NCBI GenBank assembly: GCA_964548535.1
Contig: CAZJRQ010000003.1
Location: 61,018-125,017 of the forward strand
DNA length: 64,000 nucleotides
DNA from: CAZJRQ01 sp964548535
GTDB lineage: Bacteria; Bacillota; Clostridia; Oscillospirales; Ruminococcaceae
Reading direction: 5' to 3'
A program made the position numbers and the translations under genes. Positions within the stretch are counted from its first letter, which is position 1. Every line of letters begins with the position of its first letter. The notes below the pieces were generated by a model, which saw nothing but the letters and a program-made list of their open reading frames with translations, did not search any database and had not been told where the DNA came from. Positions 58,051 to 64,000 of the stretch are shown one piece after another.

Positions 58051-58150
58051 NNNNNNNNNNNNNNNNNNNNNNNNNNNNNNNNNNNNNNNNNNNNNNNNNN
58101 NNNNNNNNNNNNNNNNNNNNNNNNNNNNNNNNNNNNNNNNNNNNNNNNNN
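58051..58150. other. Assembly gap, 100 N
   Basis: A block of exactly 100 N, the usual scaffold-gap convention, so the true length is unknown. Sequence on the two sides is in repeat phase. Confidence 0.99.
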
Positions 58151-58201
58151 CTATGATTTGGGAAAGTTTATTGATTTTTTGCAAGACCAAATTGCCACTC
58201 A
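58151..58201 (+). repeat. Tandem repeat, end of the last unit
   Basis: CTATGATTTGGGAAAGTTTA onward continues the unit exactly where unit 2 stopped at 58050 and ends at CCACTCACCCAACA. Confidence 0.88.
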
Positions 58202-58290
58202 CCCAACACCGAGCAACATAACGTCACCATAACCAGTAAACCATACGCGAGGGCATCGCGCCGTCCGCGCCAGGACCCGTCCGCGCTAGA
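58202..58290 (+). repeat. Dispersed GC-rich repeat, left-end copy
   Basis: Reads CACCGAGCAACATAACGTCACC, CAGTAAACCATACGCGAGGG and GCGCCGTCCGCGCCAGGACC. It follows the tandem array and has a short second GTCCGCGCTAGAAC copy. Confidence 0.85.
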
Positions 58291-58294
58291 ACAT

Positions 58295-58324
58295 AAAAAA
58301 GGACGTATAAACTAATACGTCCTT
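58295..58324 (-). terminator. Terminator after nrdD
   Basis: Perfect arms AAGGACGTAT and ATACGTCCTT with a 6-base loop, then a T-run on the minus strand, 17 bases after the nrdD stop. Confidence 0.93.
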
Positions 58325-58340
58325 AAAATTTATTCAATTA

Positions 58341-60596
58341 TTAACAGCATTCACCAGTCCTAATTCGCTGAATTCTTTCATGACTAACCTTTGAGTGTTC
58401 AGCCTCTGATCTTCCGCACATTGGGCAAACATCGCCGATAATTCCAGTGTATCCGCAAACCGGATCACGATCAACAGGATGATTTATTGCACCGTATCCA
58501 ATACCCTGCTCCTTCATGCAGCGAATCACCTTTTCAAAAGCAGAAAGATTTGATGTAGGATCACCGTCAAGCTCAATGTAACTAATGTGACCAGCGTTTG
58601 TAAGCTCATGATATGGAGCCTCAATCTTGATTTTCTCAAACGCATTTATCTCATAATAAACCGGAACATGGAACGAATTTGTGTAGTAATCTCTGTCTGT
58701 AACCCCAGCAATTTTGCCGAAACGCTCCCTGTCCATGCGAACAAATCTGCCAGACAATCCCTCAGCTGGTGTAGCTAAAAGTGAGAAATTCAAGCCAGTA
58801 CGCTCAATTTCCTCGTCCATGCGATTTCTCATGTGAGTTATAATTTCAATTCCTAAATCTCTAGCCTCTTGCGACTCACCATGATGCTTGCCAATCAATG
58901 ACTTCAAAGTCTCAGCAAGACCAATAAATCCTACCGACAAAGTTCCGTGTTTTAAAACCTCTGCAACCTCATCATATTCGCTCAGTTTTTCAGAATCAAT
59001 CCAAACACCCTGTCCCATTAGGAATGGATAGTTCTTCACACACTTAGAGCACTGAATTTCAAAACGGTGCATAAGCTGTGCAATACAAAGCTCCATCATC
59101 TCGTCAAGACTCTCAAAAAAAGTGCCGACATTTCCCTGTGCCTTAATAGCAAGACGCGGCAAATTAATTGATGTAAATGACAAGTTTCCTCTTCCAGTAA
59201 CAATCTCACGAGTTGGATCATAAGCATTACCAATAACTCTAGTTCTGCATCCCATGTACGCAATCTCAGTGTCAGGATTACCCTCATGATAATATTTCAA
59301 ATTGTAAGGAGCATCAATAAATGAGAAATTAGGGAACAATCTCTTAGCCGAAACTCTGCAAGCAAGCTTAAACAAATCATAGTTAGGATCAGTCGGATTG
59401 TAGTTTATTCCGTCCTTAACCTTAAAAATATGAATAGGGAAAATAGGTGTCTCACCATTTCCAAGACCAGCCTCCTGAGCAAGCAAAATGTTCTTGATAA
59501 CCATTCTGCCCTCGATTGTATAATCCGTACCATAGTTGATTGATGAAAAAGGTGTCTGTGCTCCAGCGCGAGAGTTCATAGTATTCAGATTATGTATCAA
59601 AGCCTCCATAGCCTGATAAGTAGCACGATCAGTTTCCTTTACAGATGTAGTGTAAGCAAACTTCTGAATTTTCTTTACTGCCTCATCATCAACAAAAGCC
59701 TTAAGCATTTCAGCCTCAATCTCTTGATATCCGTTGTCGTTAGCAAGATTAGGAGCAATTCCGTTATCCTTTTCAATCTTGTCGCAAATCTTCCTAGCAA
59801 TATCATAAGAATCAGATACATCAGCAATAAAAGAAAGTGCCCTGTGAATGTTATCACGATAACGATGCTTAAAAGTTTTCTTAACACCGTCAGCCATGTC
59901 GTAATCAAATTTAGGAATAGATTGTCCGCCGTGCTGATCGTTCTGATTAGACTGAATAGCAATACAAGCTAAAGCCGCGTAGCTGGAAATTTCGTTAGGA
60001 GTTCTCAAAAATCCATGACCAGTTGAAAATCCCTTTTTAAAAAGCTTAGTAAGATCAATCTGAGAACAAGTAGTAGTCAAAGTGTAAAAATCCAAATCGT
60101 GAATATGAATATCACCCTCAGCATGAGCATTAGCATGAATAGGGTTAAGTACATACATCTCATAAAATTCCTTAGCACCAACCGAACCGTATTTAAGCAT
60201 AGTACCCATAGCAGTATCGCCGTCAATGTTAGCATTTTCACGCTTCAAGTCAACCTCTTTTGCTGACTTGAAAGTAAGGTCCTCATAAACCTTCATCAAA
60301 CGAGTATCCATTTCTCTAGCACGAGTTCTGTCAGAACGATAAAGAATATAAGCCTTAGCAGTAGCAGCGTGACCCTCTTCAATAAGAACCTTCTCAACAC
60401 AGTCCTGAATCTGCTCTACACTTGGAGAAGATGCATTCATATTCATAAGTAAATCGGCAACCTTACCTGAAAGCTCCAAAGCCTCTTCATAGTTAGAACC
60501 GCCAACCGATTGTGCCGCCCTATATATAGCATTTGCAATCTTCTCGATATTAAATGTCACATTTCTTCCATCACGTTTTTTGATTTTTATAATCAT
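58341..60596 (-). CDS. nrdD: Anaerobic (class III) ribonucleoside-triphosphate reductase
   Basis: A 751-residue glycyl-radical enzyme making deoxyribonucleotides without oxygen. It has an N-terminal ATP-cone (about 1-95, IKKRDGRNVTFNIEKIANAIYRAA), the family core with ACIAIQSNQNDQHGGQSIPKFDYDMADGVKKTF, and the C-terminal radical/zinc part DPVCGYTGIIGDVCPMCGRSEAEHSKV ending in RIRTGECC. I chose ATG 60596, 8 bases after GGAGG. The activating enzyme gene nrdG is not next to it. Two NrdR boxes lie on its promoter. Confidence 0.96.
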   Translation of the reverse strand: MIIKIKKRDGRNVTFNIEKIANAIYRAAQSVGGSNYEEALELSGKVADLLMNMNASSPSVEQIQDCVEKVLIEEGHAATAKAYILYRSDRTRAREMDTRLMKVYEDLTFKSAKEVDLKRENANIDGDTAMGTMLKYGSVGAKEFYEMYVLNPIHANAHAEGDIHIHDLDFYTLTTTCSQIDLTKLFKKGFSTGHGFLRTPNEISSYAALACIAIQSNQNDQHGGQSIPKFDYDMADGVKKTFKHRYRDNIHRALSFIADVSDSYDIARKICDKIEKDNGIAPNLANDNGYQEIEAEMLKAFVDDEAVKKIQKFAYTTSVKETDRATYQAMEALIHNLNTMNSRAGAQTPFSSINYGTDYTIEGRMVIKNILLAQEAGLGNGETPIFPIHIFKVKDGINYNPTDPNYDLFKLACRVSAKRLFPNFSFIDAPYNLKYYHEGNPDTEIAYMGCRTRVIGNAYDPTREIVTGRGNLSFTSINLPRLAIKAQGNVGTFFESLDEMMELCIAQLMHRFEIQCSKCVKNYPFLMGQGVWIDSEKLSEYDEVAEVLKHGTLSVGFIGLAETLKSLIGKHHGESQEARDLGIEIITHMRNRMDEEIERTGLNFSLLATPAEGLSGRFVRMDRERFGKIAGVTDRDYYTNSFHVPVYYEINAFEKIKIEAPYHELTNAGHISYIELDGDPTSNLSAFEKVIRCMKEQGIGYGAINHPVDRDPVCGYTGIIGDVCPMCGRSEAEHSKVSHERIQRIRTGECC

Positions 60597-60723
60597 TTCC
60601 CATACCTCCATATATCTATAAGCTATCCAGCGAAATCATAATATTACATGCTAAAAAAGCATATAAAATTACAATATAAATCGTTTCAATCAATTAACTA
60701 TTTAATAATTCGCCCCACAACCC

Positions 60724-60743
60724 AACCACAATATATTGTGGTT
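60724..60743. promoter_or_regulatory. NrdR box 1 (proximal)
   Basis: AACCACAATATATTGTGGTT is a perfect 20-bp palindrome that fits the NrdR box form ACACWATATATWGTGT in its core. Confidence 0.85.
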
Positions 60744-60756
60744 CAAGTTCAACATT

Positions 60757-60774
60757 AACAAGTATATAGTATTT
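60757..60774. promoter_or_regulatory. NrdR box 2 (on the -10 element)
   Basis: ACAAGTATATAGTATTTA, a degenerate NrdR box. Its centre is exactly 32 bases from the centre of box 1, three helical turns, as NrdR box pairs require. Confidence 0.75.
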
Positions 60775-60789
60775 ACAGTTTTTTGTCAA
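60761..60789 (-). promoter_or_regulatory. Promoter of nrdD
   Basis: -35 TTGACA (60789-60784), 17-base spacer, -10 TATACT (60766-60761) on the minus strand. The -10 lies inside NrdR box 2. Confidence 0.85.
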
Positions 60790-61225
60790 GTGAATATATA
60801 ACTAAAAACACCTACAACTTTTGTATACCATGCACAAACGAATATAACATTAAAAAAGTATCAAAATTCCCAAAAACTCAGACAACTTGCTGTAATGATT
60901 TTTTGCTTTCAGAGCGAAAGTACAAAACCCGACCGTAAAGCTTTATCACTTTACAACCATCAAGCTAGTAAATACCGCCACTTGACAAGCTGTAGTAAAT
61001 AAAATGCACTTCATAGCAAAATTTGGAGTACAAAAACAACACTCCATTTATTTGGACAGCTATTTTCGCACCAAAACCACGCCATACGTGTCAAGTGCAA
61101 AAGCATTACACCAACACAAATATTCCTTTTTTCACATGCCAGTATGCAAAAATCAACATGTCAGCACACAAAAAAATAACGCCACAACATGTAGGTGTTA
61201 TAATCACACAAACAAATACTAAAAA
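60790..61225. other. Gene-free interval upstream of nrdD
   Basis: About 430 bases, A-rich on the plus strand, with only short, Shine-Dalgarno-less frames. It holds the imperfect palindrome GTAAAGCTTTATCACTTTAC (60931-60950), almost the same as one at 27003-27022. I see nothing else. Confidence 0.5.
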
Positions 61226-61429
61226 TCACTCGCCAGAACTTTCCTGACTGTCATCAAAAGTATAATCATGCGTAACAACTTTCTGCCCTCTTTCAGCACT
61301 TAAAGTTTCCTCGAGTGTAGTATTTATCATATAAGCACAAAAAGTAAACAGCAAAATAAACAAGCTTGCATAAAAAAGCAAATCAAGCCTGTATTTTTTT
61401 AACTTTTTTGGTTTATTATCATTATTCAT
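61226..61429 (-). CDS. Small single-pass membrane protein
   Basis: A 67-residue protein with a Lys-rich N-terminus (MNNDNKPKKLKKYRLD), one transmembrane helix (about 17-37: LLFYASLFILLFTFCAYMI) and an acidic C-terminal tail outside (TFDDSQESSGE). No family recognised. I chose ATG 61429, 9 bases after AAAGGA; the longer ORF start at 61468 has no ribosome-binding site. A clear promoter lies upstream, so the gene is probably real. Confidence 0.7.
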   Translation of the reverse strand: MNNDNKPKKLKKYRLDLLFYASLFILLFTFCAYMINTTLEETLSAERGQKVVTHDYTFDDSQESSGE

Positions 61430-61509
61430 TAGAAAACATCCTTTAAAACAGTAACATTTATACGCCATTTTTACTAGTATATAATATAAATTATTTTTAC
61501 CACTCTAAT

Positions 61510-61538
61510 ATTATAACGCATTTTCGTCCACCTTTCAA
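61510..61538 (-). promoter_or_regulatory. Promoter of the small membrane protein gene
   Basis: -35 TTGAAA (61538-61533), 17-base spacer, -10 TATAAT (61515-61510) on the minus strand. Confidence 0.8.
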
Positions 61539-61620
61539 GAGCAAAGTCGAAATTTCAGATTTATTGTACATATTGCTCATATCAACACAACCATTTTTAT
61601 TAAATTTTTAGTTAATGCCC

Positions 61621-61649
61621 TTGCAAAAAGTGCGTAATTAGTGTATAAT
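61621..61649 (+). promoter_or_regulatory. Promoter of asnB
   Basis: -35 TTGCAA (61621-61626), 17-base spacer, -10 TATAAT (61644-61649), 57 bases before the start codon. Confidence 0.82.
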
Positions 61650-61705
61650 TATATAGTATTATTTAATTTTTATGTGACTATTTAAAAAGAAATGAGGCTT
61701 TTATA

Positions 61706-63541
61706 ATGTGCGGTTTTGTAGGATTCACCAATAAAATCGATGATGCTTCGATTGTTCTCGGCAGCATGATGGATAGAATTAAGCATAGAGGACCTGATTC
61801 TGAGGGTAAATATGTAGATGAACAGGTAGCTATGGGTTTTCGCAGACTTTCAATTATTGATCTTTCAGAAAAAGGCAGTCAGCCAATTTTTAATGAAGAT
61901 AAGTCAATAGTAATCACTTTTAATGGTGAGATTTATAACTATCAGCAGTTGCGTGCAGAGCTTATAGAGAAAAATCACGAGTTCTATACAAATACTGATA
62001 CTGAAGTTTTGGTACATGGCTACGAAGAGTGGGGCGTTGATATGCTTAACAAACTTCGTGGAATGTTCGGATTTGTTATTTTTGATAAAAATAAAGATCA
62101 AGTTTTCGGTGCAAGAGATTTCTTTGGAATCAAACCAGTTTACTATGCTCAAATGGGCGAAACTTTAATGTGGGGAAGTGAGATTAAGAGCTTTCTTGAC
62201 CACCCTCATTTCAAGCGTGAACTTAATGAAACAGCGCTTGAAAACTACTTAACTTTCCAATATTCACCTACAACTGAAACGTTTTTCAAGAATGTAAATA
62301 AACTTCCAGCCGCTCATTATTTCATCTATAAGGACGGAAAAATGGACATCAAGCGTTATTGGGAAGTTAATTTTAATGCCGATAACGAGCCAGAGCTTGA
62401 AGAGTGGGTTGACCGCATTACTGACACTTTCCAGGATTCGGTAAAGGCTCATAAAATTGCCGATGTTGAGGTTGGTTCATTCCTTTCAAGCGGAGTTGAC
62501 TCAAGCTATGTTGCCGCAGTTGCAGATGTTGACAAGACATTTACAGTCGGATTTGGTGAGGACGAAAAGTATAACGAAATTGGCTATGCTAAGGAATTTT
62601 CGAAGTACATAGACAAGGAAAATACTTCAAAAGTAATTTCACCAGAGGATTATTGGGGCAACTTTGCAAAAATCCAGTATCACATGGATGAACCCCTTGC
62701 CGACCCAGCAGCAGTAGCACTATATTTTGTCTGCCAGCTAGCGTCTGAAAAGGTTAAAGTAGTTCTTAGCGGTGAGGGTGCTGACGAGATTTTCGGCGGA
62801 TACAACATTTACCATAACCCAGCAGATATGGCGGCATATAATAAAATCCCTAAGCCAATCAGAAAGGGAATCGGCTCAGTTGCAGAAAAACTACCTCATA
62901 AGCATGGCGTCAACTTCCTAATTAGAGGTTCAAAGGATTTGCAGGAGCGCTTTATCGGCAACGCGTTTATTTTCACAGAGCAAGAGCGTAAAGATCTTTT
63001 GAAGATTAAAACTAACGCACCGTCCTTTACAGAAATTACAAAGCCTTTCTATGATAAAGTCGAAAATCAAGATCAAGTTACACAAATGCAATATCTTGAT
63101 TTGCATCTTTGGATGACTGGCGACATTCTGCTAAAAGCCGACAAAATGAGTATGGCGCATAGCCTTGAGCTTAGAGTACCATTTCTTGACAAAGAGGTGA
63201 TGGCATTAGCTGAACGAATCCCAACAAAGCATAGAGTTACGTCAGACCAGACAAAATATGCAATGAGAATTGCGGCTCTAAAAGCTTGCCCACCTCAAAC
63301 AGCTAACAAGAAAAAGCTAGGTTTCCCAGTTCCAATCAGAGTTTGGCTTAAGGAAGATAAGTACTACAACATAGTGAAAGAAAAATTCACATCAGAGCCA
63401 GCTAAGAAATATTTCAACACAGATAAACTAGTAGAACTTCTTGATACTCACCGCAGCGGCGAATATGACTACTCAAGAAAAATCTGGACAGTATTCACAT
63501 TCCTAGTTTGGTATGATGTTTATTTTGGCGAAAATGTTTAA
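61706..63541 (+). CDS. asnB: Asparagine synthase, glutamine-hydrolysing
   Basis: A 611-residue cytoplasmic enzyme making asparagine from aspartate, ATP and glutamine. The N-terminal glutaminase has the nucleophile Cys2 (MCGFVGF), RLSIIDLSEKGSQPIFNEDKSIVITFNGEIYNYQQLR and NTDTEVLVHGYEEWG; the C-terminal synthetase has the PP-loop SFLSSGVDSSYVAAVA and LSGEGADEIFGGY. It is a full-length class-B enzyme. GAGG lies 9-11 bases before the ATG. It is a single-gene unit. Confidence 0.96.
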   Translation: MCGFVGFTNKIDDASIVLGSMMDRIKHRGPDSEGKYVDEQVAMGFRRLSIIDLSEKGSQPIFNEDKSIVITFNGEIYNYQQLRAELIEKNHEFYTNTDTEVLVHGYEEWGVDMLNKLRGMFGFVIFDKNKDQVFGARDFFGIKPVYYAQMGETLMWGSEIKSFLDHPHFKRELNETALENYLTFQYSPTTETFFKNVNKLPAAHYFIYKDGKMDIKRYWEVNFNADNEPELEEWVDRITDTFQDSVKAHKIADVEVGSFLSSGVDSSYVAAVADVDKTFTVGFGEDEKYNEIGYAKEFSKYIDKENTSKVISPEDYWGNFAKIQYHMDEPLADPAAVALYFVCQLASEKVKVVLSGEGADEIFGGYNIYHNPADMAAYNKIPKPIRKGIGSVAEKLPHKHGVNFLIRGSKDLQERFIGNAFIFTEQERKDLLKIKTNAPSFTEITKPFYDKVENQDQVTQMQYLDLHLWMTGDILLKADKMSMAHSLELRVPFLDKEVMALAERIPTKHRVTSDQTKYAMRIAALKACPPQTANKKKLGFPVPIRVWLKEDKYYNIVKEKFTSEPAKKYFNTDKLVELLDTHRSGEYDYSRKIWTVFTFLVWYDVYFGENV

Positions 63542-63560
63542 TTAATATTTAATATAGAAA

Positions 63561-63600
63561 AAGCGTACTGTACAAAATATCGTACAGTACGCTTTCTTTA
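63561..63600 (+). terminator. Terminator after asnB
   Basis: Perfect 13-bp arms AAGCGTACTGTAC and GTACAGTACGCTT with an 8-base loop and a T-rich tail. Confidence 0.93.
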
Positions 63601-63647
63601 TTACTTATAATACAAAAGAAAAATTCACCAATCATCAAAAGCCAAAA

Positions 63648-63822
63648 CCCGAGCAACACAACGTCACCATAATCAGTAAACTTTACGCAAAAGCTTTGCG
63701 CCGTCCGCGCTACGACCAGGGGCGTACCCCTGGACCCCAGTCGCATCATCGCTCGTACCTCGCTCGTGATAGGTGCTTATAGCATAATCAGCGTCACGAC
63801 TTTATGGTATGGGGAAGTACAA
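63648..63822 (+). repeat. Dispersed GC-rich repeat, long copy
   Basis: In order: CCCGAGCAACACAACGTCACC, CAGTAAAC, GCTTTGCGCCGTCCGCGC, palindrome CCAGGGGCGTACCCCTGG, ACCCCAGTCGCATCATCG, CTCGTACCTCGCTCGTGA, then a hairpin and ATCAGCGTCACGACTTTATGG. It joins parts seen separately at 57680-58290. Confidence 0.88.
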
Positions 63823-63895
63823 GTTTTTTTGTTTTTTAACTTAAACTTACAGTAACATAATTTTTTGGTTTATTTAAAGTTAACCTAAACCCACA

Positions 63896-64000
63896 CCCGA
63901 GCAACATAACGTTACAATTACCAGTAAACTTTTCGCGAGGGCTTTGCGCCGTCCGCGCTAGGACCCAGGGGCGTACCCCTGGACCCCTATCACGTAATCG
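63896..64000 (+). repeat. Dispersed GC-rich repeat, cut by window end
   Basis: CCCGAGCAACATAACGTTAC, CGCGAGGGCTTTGCGCCG, CCAGGGGCGTACCCCTGG and ACCCCTATCACGTAATCG in the same order. It continues beyond the window. Confidence 0.88.

Noticed and set aside
57910..58221. ORF across the assembly gap
   Set aside because: It is only open because the N run has no stop codons; it lies inside the tandem repeat.
57680..58290. CRISPR array
   Set aside because: The repeat units are 148 bp and adjacent, with no short repeat-spacer alternation and no cas genes.
61004..61247. Two overlapping plus-strand ORFs upstream of the small membrane protein gene
   Set aside because: No ribosome-binding site, no domain, composition like surrounding noncoding sequence.
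61505..61545. A fourth AAAGGTGG-type leader ORF
   Set aside because: GAAAGGTGGAC is present on the minus strand, but it is the -35 and spacer of a TTGAAA-17-TATAAT promoter, and the following short ORF does not overlap a gene start.
63549..63749. Minus-strand ORF after asnB
   Set aside because: It covers the terminator and a repeat copy and has no ribosome-binding site.

Overview
The window is 64 kb of an AT-rich genome from an anaerobic, endospore-forming, low-GC Gram-positive bacterium, most likely a Clostridia member of the Ruminococcus/Oscillospiraceae type. Evidence: purine-rich Shine-Dalgarno sites and consensus TTGACA-17-TATAAT promoters; a T-box riboswitch; spore genes (gerA/gerB/gerC, a SleB-type hydrolase, ypeB, a SpoIID-domain protein); anaerobic enzymes (class III ribonucleotide reductase, rubrerythrin, rubredoxin); an ECF vitamin-transport module; and small families I associate with this group (DUF6465, DUF6774, DUF5711). 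A 100-base run of N at 58051-58150 shows this is a draft scaffold. No tRNA, rRNA, CRISPR array, prophage or insertion sequence was recognised.

Layout. 1-2.9 kb (minus): a cysteine module, cysE-cysS-cyclophilin, behind a tRNA-Cys T-box. 2.9-10 kb (minus): pgsA, rimO, a lipoprotein, recX, recA, prmC and DUF1385. 10-18 kb (minus): a lipoprotein-response regulator-histidine kinase operon, an ECF sigma/anti-sigma pair with its own ECF-type promoter, and a GH2 beta-mannosidase. 18-26.6 kb: DUF6465, HU, small unknowns, a DUF421 membrane protein, maf, a zinc-ribbon protein, SpoIID-domain and SleB-type proteins, a class B sortase and cinA. 27-31.8 kb: thiI with a cysteine desulfurase, then divergent ypeB and rubrerythrin. 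32-40 kb: a uridine-kinase-like enzyme, a beta-CASP nuclease, the gerA-gerB-gerC operon and a DUF421-DUF4363 pair. 40.7-57.6 kb: a zinc-ribbon surface protein, clpE, cvpA, DUF5711, truA, ecfT, DUF1275, ecfA2, ecfA1, small enzymes, glmM, a frameshifted lipoprotein, rubredoxin and a Crp/Fnr regulator. 57.6-64 kb: a repeat-rich segment with the assembly gap, nrdD under two NrdR boxes, a small membrane protein, asnB and more repeats.

How the genes fit together. Sulfur supply is linked: CysE makes the cysteine precursor, CysS charges tRNA-Cys, and the desulfurase passes sulfur to ThiI. Germination is covered by the GerABC receptor, SleB and YpeB, although sleB and ypeB are in separate loci here. 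Truncated and extended start codons were re-chosen by Shine-Dalgarno position in many genes.

Most interesting non-coding signals: (1) eight GTAC boxes in the ypeB leader with exact 12-18-12 / 12-18-12 spacing; (2) three short leader ORFs that share an AAAGGTGGGA ribosome-binding motif and overlap the start codon of a membrane-protein gene; (3) an isolated consensus promoter and terminator pair about 200 bases apart with no credible ORF; (4) a dispersed GC-rich repeat family with a 148-bp tandem array that the assembly could not cross.
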